From Phenylobacterium sp. LH3H17 (GTDB lineage Bacteria; Pseudomonadota; Alphaproteobacteria; Caulobacterales; Caulobacteraceae), in assembly GCF_024298925.1 (NCBI RefSeq), contig NZ_CP101283.1, positions 4,122,513 to 4,186,512 on the forward strand: 64,000 nt of DNA, read 5' to 3'. Both the position numbers and the translations under genes were made by a program. Shown here piece after piece: positions 27,150-35,861 of the stretch (its first letter is position 1; the number at the start of each line of letters is the position of its first letter). Below the pieces are notes generated by a model. It worked only from the letters and a program-made list of their open reading frames with translations, had not been told where the DNA came from and did not search any database.

Positions 27150-28679
27150 CTACTTAGCGGCTCTCGGCGCGCTCGCCAAGCGCCGCCTCGCTTGCGAGCG
27201 ACGTTCTCCGGCCCGAGGGGGGATGGGCGCCGGCGGCTCCTCGTCTTCGTAGACGCCTTCGCCGATCGGATAGGGCGACGCCTGCGCACCCTCATGCGCC
27301 GAGAGAAAGGCCGCGGAATCCGCGTAGGAAATAGGCAATTGCGGCAGCTCGCTCATGGTCCGCTCGCGCCGTTCGTGGCGGGGGTGGAGCAATTCGCCGG
27401 TTTCCGCGTAGCTGGCCACCAGCCGGGCCCAGTCGGCCGGTTGATAGGCGAAGGCGCGGCCCTCCGGGTCGAGGTCGGACCAGTCGGGCTCCTGGGCGGC
27501 CGACACCCCGCGCGCCATCCAGACCCGCGCCTCGTCCGGCTGGCCGGCGGCGAAGTGCGCGCGCGCCAGCAGGCCGGCGGTCCGGGCGGTGAGGGGTTCG
27601 GTCTCCAGGATCCGCGCCGCGTTCAACGCCCGGTCCGCGTCGCCGGCGATCAGGGCCTGCTCAACCACCAGGATGCGGCTCTCGCGCGCCTCGGGGTTCA
27701 GTTGGGCGAGTTCGGCCAGGCGCCCGGCGCGCTGGCGGGGGGTCTCGTCGGTCTTCAGGTCGCGATAGGCCAGCCACAGGGCGGGATGCGGCGCGGCCCT
27801 CCAGGCGCTTTCCAGGGCCTGGGCGGCGCGGCCGGCCTTGTTGTCGGCGGCGAGCAGGCGCGCGGCCATGACCACGCCGGGTGCGAAGCCGGGCTGCAGC
27901 TTGGCGGCCTCGACCGCGAAGTCCTGGGCCTGGCCACGGGCCTTGGGATCTGCGGACCCTTCGAGCTGGGCCGCCGAGGCGGCCAGCAGGGCGGCGCGGG
28001 CCCGCTCGGCGACGATGGGAGAGACGATCTTGCGGGCGAGCGCACCCTTCACCAGATCGAGCGCCCCGTCCCAGTCACCGGCTTCGAGCCTCGCCTCCAG
28101 CAGGGCGCGCCAGGCCCAGCGGGCGGTGCGCGCCAGGCCGTAGGCCTGCTCGGCGTGGCTGAGGGCTGCGGCGCGGTCGCCTTGGGCCAGGGCGGCCTGC
28201 ATCAGGCCCCGGTGACCGGCCAGCCGCATCTCGGGGAAGCCCAGCATGGCCGAATAGGCCGCCTGGACGGCGACCGGATCGTCGGCCGCATCGGCGGCGT
28301 GGGCGGCCAGGACCCGAACCAGGCCGGGCGCCTCGTCGGCGAGATCGGCGGCCTTCAGCGCCAGGCGCCTCGCCTCCAGCCCATCGCCGGCCGCAGCCGC
28401 CAGGAAGCCGCGGGTCAGCACCTCATTGGCCTGCCGGCGGCGGGCCTCGGCCCTGGCGCGTTCGGTCCGGCGCGGAGTCTCCGCCACCCAGAGCAGCAGC
28501 CGCCAGCCGATCATGGCGGCCAGGGCCGCGAACAGGGTGATCAGCACGAAGGCCGCGGCGGTCATGTCCGCGCGCCAGCCCAGCCAGACCAGGGTGGCGT
28601 GCCCGGGCTCGCCGGTCATGGCCAGGATGGCGGTGGCCAGCGCCGCCACCAGGAAGAAGATGATGGCCGTGCGAATCAT
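27150..28679 (-). CDS. hemY: Heme biosynthesis protein HemY-like (TPR)
   Basis: A 509-aa HemY-type protein: two N-terminal membrane segments (IRTAIIFFLVAALATAIL and AAFVLITLFAALAAMIGWRLLLW), then a basic stretch, then TPR-like helical repeats through about residue 410, and a charged Pro/Glu-rich tail. The role of HemY in the alphaproteobacterial heme cluster is not settled; the E. coli protein influences heme synthesis. Its ATG overlaps the stop of the Mic60-like gene (ATGA). It is the last gene of the hemC-hemD-Mic60-hemY run. Confidence 0.85.
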   Translation of the reverse strand: MIRTAIIFFLVAALATAILAMTGEPGHATLVWLGWRADMTAAAFVLITLFAALAAMIGWRLLLWVAETPRRTERARAEARRRQANEVLTRGFLAAAAGDGLEARRLALKAADLADEAPGLVRVLAAHAADAADDPVAVQAAYSAMLGFPEMRLAGHRGLMQAALAQGDRAAALSHAEQAYGLARTARWAWRALLEARLEAGDWDGALDLVKGALARKIVSPIVAERARAALLAASAAQLEGSADPKARGQAQDFAVEAAKLQPGFAPGVVMAARLLAADNKAGRAAQALESAWRAAPHPALWLAYRDLKTDETPRQRAGRLAELAQLNPEARESRILVVEQALIAGDADRALNAARILETEPLTARTAGLLARAHFAAGQPDEARVWMARGVSAAQEPDWSDLDPEGRAFAYQPADWARLVASYAETGELLHPRHERRERTMSELPQLPISYADSAAFLSAHEGAQASPYPIGEGVYEDEEPPAPIPPRAGERRSQARRRLASAPRAAK

Positions 28680-29551
28680 CCGCCGCTCCGGGCGAGACCG
28701 GCCAGGTCCTCCAGCGCCAGGGCGCGGACCTGGGCGATCCGTCGGTCGATGTCGGCCCGCCGCTCGGCCCGCACGCGCCAGGGGGCGAGCGCCGTCTTGC
28801 CGGCGGACGGCAGACCGTCGAGGGTGTTCAGCGCCGCGACGATGTCGCCCTCCTCCACCTGGAGCTCGGCCTTGGCCAGGACGGCGTCGACGCCGGTTCC
28901 CGGCACGTCGCCTACCCGGCGGAGGGTGACGATTCGCGACAGGGCGTGACCGATGCGGGCCAGCAGGCCGGCGTCCTCCTGCGGCGAACGCGCCGCGGCG
29001 GCCGCACGCGCGGCGTAGTCCGGGAAGCTGGCCGCCAGGGCGGCGCGGCTGGGCGCGCCCTGCTCGGCATAGGATCGGAGCGAGCGCAGATCGGCCGAGG
29101 GCGGGGCGACGGCGGCAAGAGCGGCGAGCTCGCCAGGGAAGGGCCGCGAGGTCTGGGCCGCCTCCATGAGGGCCGCGGCGGCGAGCGCCCCGGCCGCGGC
29201 TTGGGCGGCGCGGGTCTGTTGTCCTTCCAGGGTCTCGAGCCGCTCCGCCAGGCGCGCGAGGTCGGCCGACGGCGTCCCGGCGTCGAGCGCCGGCTCCGGA
29301 TCCGCCGGCGTCAGGACCGCAGCCGCGGGCTGCACGGGGGCTGGGCTGGATAAGCCCACGGCTTCGGCGGCGGGGCGCGGCCTGGCCGGGAACAGCCGGG
29401 GCCCGAAGCTGGCCAGGACGTAGCCTGCGACGATGCACAACAGGCCGAAGACGATCATCGCCCAGAAGGCCGGGCCCATCACCCGCGCGCGGCCGTACGA
29501 CCCCGGATCGCGGGGGGCGGAGAGCTCGGCAGGATCGGGCGACACGCTCAT
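28676..29551 (-). CDS. Alphaproteobacterial Mic60/mitofilin-like membrane protein
   Basis: A 291-aa protein with a cytoplasmic N-terminus of about 25 residues, one membrane helix (FWAMIVFGLLCIVAGYVLASF), a Pro/Ala-rich linker, a coiled-coil segment (DLARLAERLETLEGQQTRAA), and a C-terminal domain ending LRRVGDVPGTGVDAVLAKAELQ..GDIVAALNTLDGLP..AR..ALAPW. This architecture, and the place between hemD and hemY, match the bacterial Mic60 (mitofilin) homologues known from alphaproteobacteria, where the protein bends intracytoplasmic membranes. Sequence identity between Mic60 proteins is low, so the call rests on layout, C-terminal pattern and context. Confidence 0.72.
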   Translation of the reverse strand: MSVSPDPAELSAPRDPGSYGRARVMGPAFWAMIVFGLLCIVAGYVLASFGPRLFPARPRPAAEAVGLSSPAPVQPAAAVLTPADPEPALDAGTPSADLARLAERLETLEGQQTRAAQAAAGALAAAALMEAAQTSRPFPGELAALAAVAPPSADLRSLRSYAEQGAPSRAALAASFPDYAARAAAAARSPQEDAGLLARIGHALSRIVTLRRVGDVPGTGVDAVLAKAELQVEEGDIVAALNTLDGLPSAGKTALAPWRVRAERRADIDRRIAQVRALALEDLAGLARSGG

Positions 29552-29554
29552 GGC

Positions 29555-30253
29555 CTAACGGTCTATCAGATTCAGCAGCGCCGCTTCGAGGGGGAAGGGC
29601 GAGAAAACCCGCGCGGCGACCTTGGCCCGGGCCAAGGGCTTCATCACCGCCTTGGAGAGACACAGAACCCGCAATTGCGGCAGGGGTTGGGCTCGCAGCA
29701 GGGCGGCCAGGGCCTCGGCGGCCTTCGGCGAATGGACCAGGGCCGTGTCCAGTCCGGGCAGGGCCGCAAGGGTCTTTTCGTCCAGCGTCGCGGCCACCGT
29801 GTCGTAGAGCACAGCCTGCCGGGCCTCGATGCCGTTGCGCGCCAGGACCCCCGCCAGGTCGCCGGCCAATTCGGCCGCGCCGGGATGCAGCACCGCCCCG
29901 GTCAGCTCGGCGCGGCGCACCGCGATCCCCTCGGCCAGGGCCGCGACGTCGCCGTCGGCCGACAGCACGCGCTTGAACCCCACGGCCTTGGCCGCCTGGG
30001 CCGTGGCCTGCCCCACCGCGAACACCCGCAGGGAACGGTCCTTGGTAAGCTCGGCGAAGGCCCGCACCCCGTTTGAGCTGGTGAAGGCCAGCGATCCGAC
30101 GCCCTCGAGGTCGATCACCGCGTCTGGGAGGGTCCGCATCTCCAGCAGCGGCGCCACGAAGGCCTCGTGCCCCATGTCGCGCACGCGGGCGGCCGTCGCC
30201 GCCGCACCCGGCTGGGCGCGGGTGATCCATATCCGTCGGGGCGTCTTACTCAT
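29555..30253 (-). CDS. hemD: Uroporphyrinogen-III synthase
   Basis: A 232-aa HemD-family protein. The typical features are weakly conserved as usual: IWITRAQPGAAATAARVRDMGHEAFVAPLLEMR at the start, LAFTSSNGVRAFAEL (the TSxNGV patch), FAVGQATAQAAKAVGF, VLHPGAAELAGDLAGVL, and LVHSPKAAEALAALL. It cyclises and inverts ring D of hydroxymethylbilane. Start at MSKTPRRI. It lies downstream of hemC (54-nt gap) and 3 nt upstream of the Mic60-like gene. A second start 30 nt upstream is possible. Confidence 0.85.
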   Translation of the reverse strand: MSKTPRRIWITRAQPGAAATAARVRDMGHEAFVAPLLEMRTLPDAVIDLEGVGSLAFTSSNGVRAFAELTKDRSLRVFAVGQATAQAAKAVGFKRVLSADGDVAALAEGIAVRRAELTGAVLHPGAAELAGDLAGVLARNGIEARQAVLYDTVAATLDEKTLAALPGLDTALVHSPKAAEALAALLRAQPLPQLRVLCLSKAVMKPLARAKVAARVFSPFPLEAALLNLIDR

Positions 30254-30307
30254 GGCAGGGGAGAGAACCTTCACCGTTCGCAACCCTGACGGCGGACGCC
30301 GCGGGAA

Positions 30308-31270
30308 TCAATGCGGCGGCAGGATCAAATCGCCAGCTTCCTCGGCGATCGCCTCCCCAAGGGAGAGACCGAGCGCCCGCGCCGCCTCCTGCGGATCGCG
30401 CGCCGAGGACAGTTCGGCCGAGCCCTCGCGGCGGAACCGGTGGACGCCATCCTGCGACAGGGCCTCGACGATCAGGTGCAGGCCGCCGGTCTGCAGGCGG
30501 GCGAAAGCGCCGATGGCGGTCTTGCACGAACCCTCCAGCGCGGCCATCGCGCCACGCTCGGCCGCCACGGCCACGGCGCTGGGCGCATGGCGGATCGCCT
30601 CCAGCCAGGGCGCGCCGATGTCGGCGAGCCGGGTTTCGATGGCCAGGGCGCCCTGACCTGGGGCCGGCGGGCATTCCACGGGGTCGAGCAGGCTCTGCGG
30701 CAGATGGCCCAGCCCCAGGCGCTTCAGGCCAGACAAGGCCAGGAGGATCGCGTCGGCGTCCCCGGCCGCCAGCTTGGCCAACCGGGTGTCGACATTGCCG
30801 CGCAGCATCTGGACGTCGAGGTCGGGCCGCCTGTGCAGGGCCTGGGCCTGGCGTCGCAGGGAGGCCGTGCCCAGGATCGCGCCCTGGGGCAGGTCTTCCA
30901 TGCGCTGGGCCTTGGGGCTGAGGAAGGCGTCGCGGGGATCCTCCCGCTCGGGGATGGCGGCGATGCACAGCCCGTCCGGCAGGGCCGCGGGCATGTCCTT
31001 CAGCGAATGAATCGCGCAGTCGATGCGGCCGTCGAGCAGGGCCTCTTCGATCTCCTTGGTGAACAGGCCCTTGCCGCCCACCTCCAGCAGCCGGCGGTCC
31101 TGGATACGATCTCCGGAGGTGGTGATGACGATCAGCGGGGCGACCCGCTCGACTGCGTCGGCGTCGCTGGGATCGGCGCCCAGGGCGGCGGCGATCCGAC
31201 GCTGCATGATCCCGGCCTGGGCCAGGGAGAGCTTGGACCCGCGGGCCCCGATGCGGACGGGCGGTTGCAT
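30308..31270 (-). CDS. hemC: Porphobilinogen deaminase (hydroxymethylbilane synthase)
   Basis: A 320-aa HemC. RIGARGSKLSLAQA opens the protein, then HSLKDMPAALPDGL with the Asp that binds substrate, GTASLRRQAQ with RxxQ, VQMLRGNVDTRLAKL, APGQGALAIE, and GSCKTAIG with the cofactor-attaching Cys near residue 248. It polymerises four porphobilinogen to hydroxymethylbilane. ATG at MQPPVRIGAR; upstream in-frame starts would overlap divergent tsaD. First gene of the heme cluster and divergent from tsaD, as in several alphaproteobacteria. Confidence 0.93.
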   Translation of the reverse strand: MQPPVRIGARGSKLSLAQAGIMQRRIAAALGADPSDADAVERVAPLIVITTSGDRIQDRRLLEVGGKGLFTKEIEEALLDGRIDCAIHSLKDMPAALPDGLCIAAIPEREDPRDAFLSPKAQRMEDLPQGAILGTASLRRQAQALHRRPDLDVQMLRGNVDTRLAKLAAGDADAILLALSGLKRLGLGHLPQSLLDPVECPPAPGQGALAIETRLADIGAPWLEAIRHAPSAVAVAAERGAMAALEGSCKTAIGAFARLQTGGLHLIVEALSQDGVHRFRREGSAELSSARDPQEAARALGLSLGEAIAEEAGDLILPPH

Positions 31271-31349
31271 GGGCACGATGCGCGGTCTACCTCGGCGAAC
31301 GAAAGGAAGAGCCCGTCCGCTACAGGACGGGACCGCAGGCCGCAACTGA

Positions 31350-32441
31350 ATGACCGCATCGCTGACCGTCCTTGGCCTGGAGACCAGCTGCGATGAGACC
31401 GCCGCGGCGGTCGTGCGCCTGGACGCCGACGGCCACGTGACGGTGCTGTCCTCCATCGTCGGAACGCAGATCGCCGACCACGCGCCCTATGGCGGCGTGG
31501 TGCCGGAGATCGCCGCCCGCGCCCATGTGGAGACCATCGACGCGATCACCGCCGAGGCGCTCAAGACCGCCGGCCTCAGCTACGGCGAGCTCTCGGGCGT
31601 CGCCGCCACCGCCGGGCCGGGCCTGGTCGGCGGGGTGATGGTGGGGCTGTCCTTCGGCAAGGCCGTGGCCCTGGCGCGAGGCCTGCCGCTGGTGGCGGTC
31701 AATCACCTGGAGGGCCATGCGGTCTCCGCGCGGTTGGCCGCCGACATTCCCTATCCCTTCCTGCTGCTGCTGGTCTCGGGCGGCCATTGCCAACTGCTGG
31801 AGGTCGCCGGGGTGGGCGCCTGCCGCCGGCTGGGCACCACCATCGACGACGCGGCGGGCGAGGCCTTCGACAAGATCGCCAAGACCCTTGGCCTGCCCTA
31901 TCCCGGCGGCCCGGCGCTCGAAGAACTGGCGGTGGGCGGCGACGCCTCGGCCTTCACCCTGCCCCGCGCGTTGCTGGGCCGCGATGGCTTCGACTTCTCC
32001 TTCTCGGGCCTGAAGACCGCCGCCGCGCGTTTGGCGGAGACCGTGACCGACGAACCCGCCCGCAAGAACCTCGCCGCCGCGGTCCAGGCCGCCATCGCCC
32101 GCCAGCTGGCCGAGCGCACCGACCGCGCCATGGTCGCCTATGCTCGCCGACATGAGGGACGCTCGCTGCGGTTCGTGGTCGCCGGCGGGGTCGCGGCCAA
32201 TGGCGCGGTGCGCGCCAAGCTCAAGGAGACCGCCGAGGCTCAGGGCTTCTCCTTCGACGCCCCGCCACTGGCCTATTGCACCGACAACGCCGCCATGATC
32301 GCTCTGGCCGGCGCCGAGCGCTTGGCGCTCGGGATCAGCGACCCGCTGGACGCGCCGGCCAGGCCGCGCTGGCCGCTGGACGCCGCCGCGGCGCTGGCCA
32401 ATCCCATCCACGTTCACGGCCGAAAGGGCGCCAAGGCATGA
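31350..32441 (+). CDS. tsaD: tRNA N6-threonylcarbamoyladenosine synthase subunit TsaD
   Basis: A 363-aa TsaD/Kae1/Gcp protein. [15 protein letters not shown] at the N-terminus, [16 protein letters not shown], the metal-binding VNHLEGH near residue 118, [21 protein letters not shown], and a C-terminal TDNAAM are all family motifs. It places threonylcarbamoyl on A37 of tRNAs reading ANN codons. Its stop overlaps the gpsA start (ATGA). It heads a four-gene operon with gpsA, the YciI gene and a Rieske protein gene. Confidence 0.95.
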   Translation: MTASLTVLGLETSCDETAAAVVRLDADGHVTVLSSIVGTQIADHAPYGGVVPEIAARAHVETIDAITAEALKTAGLSYGELSGVAATAGPGLVGGVMVGLSFGKAVALARGLPLVAVNHLEGHAVSARLAADIPYPFLLLLVSGGHCQLLEVAGVGACRRLGTTIDDAAGEAFDKIAKTLGLPYPGGPALEELAVGGDASAFTLPRALLGRDGFDFSFSGLKTAAARLAETVTDEPARKNLAAAVQAAIARQLAERTDRAMVAYARRHEGRSLRFVVAGGVAANGAVRAKLKETAEAQGFSFDAPPLAYCTDNAAMIALAGAERLALGISDPLDAPARPRWPLDAAAALANPIHVHGRKGAKA

Positions 32442-33427
32442 AAAGCGCGGGCGTCATCGGCGGCGGAGCCTGGGGCACGGCCCTGGCCCTGGTCTGCGTG
32501 CGGGCCGGTCTCTCGGTCACGCTCTGGGCGCGCGAGCCCGAGGTGGTGGCCGGGATCAACGGCATCCACGAGAACCCCATCTTCCTGCCCGGCGTGGCGC
32601 TCGATCCGGCGGTGCGCGCCACCGCAAACCTGGCCGACCTGGCCCAGGCCGACCTGATCCTCAACGTCACCCCCGCGCAGCACTTGCGCGGCAGCCTCGC
32701 GGCCTTCGCGCCCCACGCCCGGGACGGGATACCCATGCTGCTCTGCGCCAAGGGCGTCGAGCAGGCCTCCCTGAAACTGATGACCGAGGTGCTGGCCGAG
32801 ACCCTGCCGGGCGCCGCGCCCGCCGTGCTGTCGGGGCCGAGCTTCGCGGGCGAGGTGGCCCGCGGCCTGCCCACCGCCGTCACCCTGGCCTGTCCAGACG
32901 AGACGCTGGGCCGCGCCCTCGCCGAGGCCATCGCCACGCCCACCTTTCGCCCCTACCTGGCCACCGACATGGTGGGCGCGGAGATCGGCGGCTCGCTGAA
33001 GAACGTCCTGGCCATCGCCTGCGGCATCGTCGAGGGCCGGGGCCTGGGCCGCAGCGCCCACGCGGCCCTGATCACCCGCGGCTTCGCCGAGATGACCCGC
33101 ATGGCCGTGGCCCTGGGCGGACGGGCCGAGACCGTGGCCGGCCTCTGCGGCCTGGGCGACCTGGTGCTCACCTGCTCCAGCCCCCAATCGCGCAACATGA
33201 GCGTCGGTCTGGCGCTTGGCGCCGGCCAGACCCTGGACCAGGCCCTGGCCGGCAAGGTCTCGGTGGCCGAGGGCGTCGCCTCGGCGCCCGCCGTCCGCGC
33301 CCTGGCCGCCAAGCTCGGCGTCGAGACCCCGATCTGCGAGGCGGTCGCCGCCATCCTGGCCGGCGAGGCCGATGTCGACGACGCCATCGCGGGCCTGCTC
33401 TCGCGCCCCCTCAAGACAGAACGATAG
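32438..33427 (+). CDS. gpsA: Glycerol-3-phosphate dehydrogenase [NAD(P)+]
   Basis: A 329-aa Gps[16 protein letters not shown] is the dinucleotide-binding motif, LWAREPEVV follows, LLCAKGVEQ and [19 protein letters not shown] give the active region, and [19 protein letters not shown] holds the catalytic Lys. [19 protein letters not shown] is the C-terminal signature. It supplies sn-glycerol-3-phosphate for phospholipids. Translation is coupled to tsaD; the yciI-like gene begins 8 nt after. Confidence 0.95.
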   Translation: MKSAGVIGGGAWGTALALVCVRAGLSVTLWAREPEVVAGINGIHENPIFLPGVALDPAVRATANLADLAQADLILNVTPAQHLRGSLAAFAPHARDGIPMLLCAKGVEQASLKLMTEVLAETLPGAAPAVLSGPSFAGEVARGLPTAVTLACPDETLGRALAEAIATPTFRPYLATDMVGAEIGGSLKNVLAIACGIVEGRGLGRSAHAALITRGFAEMTRMAVALGGRAETVAGLCGLGDLVLTCSSPQSRNMSVGLALGAGQTLDQALAGKVSVAEGVASAPAVRALAAKLGVETPICEAVAAILAGEADVDDAIAGLLSRPLKTER

Positions 33428-33435
33428 GAACCGCC

Positions 33436-33723
33436 ATGCCGCTCTTCGCCCTGTTCTGCGTCGACAAGCCGAACTCCCTGCCCCTGCGCATGGCGACCCG
33501 CGAGGCCCATCTGGCCTATGTGGGCGGCTTCCGCGACCAGCTCCGCCTCGGCGGCCCGATGCTGGACGACAAGGGCGACATGGCCGGCTCGATCATCTTC
33601 ATCGAGGCCGACGATCTCGCCGCCGCCCAGGCCTTCAGCACCGGCGACCCCTACCGGCAGGCGGGCCTGTTCGACCATGTGCACGTCACCGCCTTCAAGC
33701 CCACCCTGGGAACCCTGGGGTGA
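33436..33723 (+). CDS. YciI-family protein
   Basis: A 95-aa YciI-like ferredoxin-fold protein: FALFCVDKPNSLPLRMATREAHLAYVGGFRDQLRLGGPMLDDKGDMAGSIIFIEADDLAAAQAF and DPYRQAGLFDHVHVTAFKPTLG. The His of REAHLAYV and the D/DPY patch are the conserved polar residues. Family enzymes are poorly characterised; some are dehydrochlorinases or related lyases. It follows gpsA by 8 nt, and its stop overlaps the start of the Rieske gene (GTGA). Confidence 0.88.
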   Translation: MPLFALFCVDKPNSLPLRMATREAHLAYVGGFRDQLRLGGPMLDDKGDMAGSIIFIEADDLAAAQAFSTGDPYRQAGLFDHVHVTAFKPTLGTLG

Positions 33724-34088
33724 CCCGCGACGGCCCGGACAATCTCGCCCGGCCCGCGGCCGGCCAGGACCTCTGCGCCCTGACCGACCTGTCCGATCCT
33801 GGATCGAAGGGCTTTCGCTTCCGCCATGAGCGGCTGATGTTCGCCGGCTTCGTGGTGCGGGTCGGCGACCAGGTGCGGGGCTATGTGGACTCCTGCCCCC
33901 ACGCCGGCTGGCCGCTGGCCGCCTGGGACGACCGCTACCTGACCCGCGAGGGCGACCTGATCCTCTGTGGCGGCCACGCCGCCCTGTTCCGGCCCCTGGA
34001 CGGAGTCTGCGTCGCCGGGCCCTGCGCCGACGAGCGTCTCAGTCCCTGGCCCGTGGCGGTCATCGGGGCTCGCATCGTCACCGCCTGA
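33720..34088 (+). CDS. Rieske [2Fe-2S] domain protein
   Basis: A 122-aa protein that is almost only a Rieske domain. SCPHAGWPL (C-x-H) and ILCGGHAALF (C-x-x-H) bind the cluster, with the PLDGVCVAGPCADERLSPWPV loop following as in dioxygenase-type ferredoxins. It is a likely electron carrier or small ferredoxin subunit for an oxygenase whose gene is not here. The GTG start overlaps the YciI stop, so the two are probably translated together. Confidence 0.85.
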   Translation: MTRDGPDNLARPAAGQDLCALTDLSDPGSKGFRFRHERLMFAGFVVRVGDQVRGYVDSCPHAGWPLAAWDDRYLTREGDLILCGGHAALFRPLDGVCVAGPCADERLSPWPVAVIGARIVTA

Positions 34089-34145
34089 GAAGCTTCCTTA
34101 ACGCCTACCAGCTAAACCGTGGCGCGACTTCAAGGAGAGGCTCTC

Positions 34146-34862
34146 ATGGCCGACGCCCTTCGCGCGCTCGCGACGTTCAACGGACGGTTCGCGCCGCAAT
34201 TCGCCAGGACCATGCTGGCCACCCCGCGCGCCGACGAGGAGGCCGCGGCCTTCGCCGCCCACTGCGACACCAAGGGCTTCGAGTTCACCGAGGCCTGGGC
34301 CGACAACAATTTCCGCTTCGTCTCGCCCCTGCTGCGCGAGTTCGCCAAGGACAAGGGCCAGATCCGCTATCTCGAGATCGGCGCCTATGAGGGCAAGAAC
34401 CTGGCCTTCATGGACTGGCTGTTGCCCGCCCGGCTGGACGTCACGGTCATCGACCCCTGGTTCGACGAAGAGCTCAATCCGGAAGAGAAGTACCTGGCCG
34501 TCGAGCCGCGCTTCCAGCGCAACGTGGCCAAGCTGAAGTTCGACAAGCTCACCGCCCGAAAGGGCTTCTCCACCTACGAACTGCCCAAGATGCTTGAGGC
34601 CGGCGAGAAGCTGGACCTCATCTATATCGACGGCTCCCATACCGCGTGGGCGGTGGGCGTCGACCTGGCCTATTGCGCGGCCCTGCTCGATATCGGCGGC
34701 ATGATGGTGCTGGACGACTACTGGCACGACGAGAGCGAGATCGGCGGCCCCGGCGTGAAGCAGGCCGTGGACCATTTCCACGCCGTCTTCCGCCAGTATT
34801 TCGAGATCACCGCCGTCTACCGGCAGGTGGCCCTGACCAAGATCCGCGACATCCCGCGGTAG
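34146..34862 (+). CDS. Class I SAM-dependent methyltransferase
   Basis: A 238-aa methyltransferase with motif I as IRYLEIGAYEGKNL (around residue 78), the acidic motif II in VTVIDPWFDEE, LIYIDGSHTAWAVGVDL as the third strand region, and MMVLDDYWHDES after it. The VTVIDPW and YIDGSH combination is typical of the Methyltransf_24 type, which act on sugars or small molecules. The substrate is unknown. AGGAGAGG precedes the ATG, which I prefer to an in-frame GTG 27 nt upstream. The repeat copy 3 follows. Confidence 0.8.
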   Translation: MADALRALATFNGRFAPQFARTMLATPRADEEAAAFAAHCDTKGFEFTEAWADNNFRFVSPLLREFAKDKGQIRYLEIGAYEGKNLAFMDWLLPARLDVTVIDPWFDEELNPEEKYLAVEPRFQRNVAKLKFDKLTARKGFSTYELPKMLEAGEKLDLIYIDGSHTAWAVGVDLAYCAALLDIGGMMVLDDYWHDESEIGGPGVKQAVDHFHAVFRQYFEITAVYRQVALTKIRDIPR

Positions 34863-34892
34863 GGCCATCGCTTACGCCGTGTAGGGCCAGGC

Positions 34893-35040
34893 CCCCTCCG
34901 TCACGTCGCCGGAGAGGGCGACGCGACACCTCCCCCAAACCGCGCTTCGCGCTGGGGGAGGATCTAGGTCAGCGCAAAACGACAGATGCTACCCCTCTGG
35001 GGGAGCTGTCGGCGAAGCCGACTGAGGGGGACTTTGACTC
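34893..35040. repeat. Two-module intergenic repeat, copy 3 (inverted modules)
   Basis: Module A appears as its reverse complement (CCCCCTCCGTC, then CCTCCCCCAAACCGCGCTT at 34929). Module B follows, also as reverse complement (AGATGCTACCCCTCTGGGGG, hairpin GTCGGC-gaa-GCCGAC, GGGGGACTTTGACTC). The order stays A then B although each module is flipped; a simple inversion of the whole element would give B then A. It sits between the convergent methyltransferase and creatininase genes. Confidence 0.8.
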
Positions 35041-35047
35041 CGACCTC

Positions 35048-35803
35048 CTATCCCCGCGCCGGGAACGGCTCGGCGACGAACTCCGCCACGTCGGCGATCA
35101 GGCCCTGGGCCGCCATCGCCACCAACTCGCCGCCCTTTTCCGGGGTGGCCTGGCCAGGGTCGGAGCCCATGCGGCCGTCGGGATAGCGGGCGCGGAAGTC
35201 CTTGGCCTCGCGGATCGGACCGGTGGGCGCGATCTGCGGCGCGTAGTTCGCGGTCTTGATGTGGTCGGGATAGGCCCACTGGGTGACGGCGATCTCCGAG
35301 GGGGTGGCGTGGCTGCCGTGACCGGTGGGGAACTGGCGGTTGGCGAGCGCCAGGACGCCGCGCAATTCCCACCAGTTCTTCAGCTTGCAGGAGAAGCCGC
35401 GCTCGACCCGGGCGAAGCTCGCCTCGGCGTAGAGCTCCGAGAAGGCCGCCTCGATGGTGGCGACGTTGCCGCCGTGGCCGTTCAGGAAATAGATCTTCTC
35501 GAAGCCGTGGGCGTGCAGCGAGCGCACCCAGTCGCCGATGGCGGCGATGAACGTCGAGGGCCGCAGCGATATGGTCCCCGGAAAGCCCAGATGGTGCTGG
35601 GCCATGCCGATGCTGAAGGTCGGCCCGATCAGCAGGTCGGAGGTCTTCTGGGCCTCGTGGGCGATGATCTCCGGGCACAGCCAGTCGGTGCCCAGGAGCC
35701 CCGTCGGCCCGTGCTGCTCGTTGGAGCCGATCGGGATCACCACGCTCTTGGAGTGTTCGAGATAGGTCTCGATCTCTTGCCAGGTGGAGAGGTGGAGCAG
35801 CAT
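35048..35803 (-). CDS. Creatininase-family amidohydrolase
   Basis: A 251-aa creatininase/MftE-like metal hydrolase. PIGSNEQHGPTGLLGTDW supplies the Glu, His and Asp metal ligands, and FLNGHGGNVATIEAA a further His. The C-terminal ends near ARYPDGRMGSDPGQATPEKGGEL with the closing Glu. Family enzymes split cyclic or blocked amide bonds; the substrate is unknown. No mycofactocin genes are nearby, so a MftE role is unlikely. Confidence 0.88.
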   Translation of the reverse strand: MLLHLSTWQEIETYLEHSKSVVIPIGSNEQHGPTGLLGTDWLCPEIIAHEAQKTSDLLIGPTFSIGMAQHHLGFPGTISLRPSTFIAAIGDWVRSLHAHGFEKIYFLNGHGGNVATIEAAFSELYAEASFARVERGFSCKLKNWWELRGVLALANRQFPTGHGSHATPSEIAVTQWAYPDHIKTANYAPQIAPTGPIREAKDFRARYPDGRMGSDPGQATPEKGGELVAMAAQGLIADVAEFVAEPFPARG

Positions 35804-35861
35804 CGGAAATCCTGGGTTCGCGTCGAAGGATCGGTCTTAGCAGCTTGCGCGCCGGAGCGCC

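Noticed and set aside
27192..28949. 585-codon plus-strand frame over the hemY region
   Set aside because: Shadow of hemY and the Mic60-like gene; no start signal or motifs.
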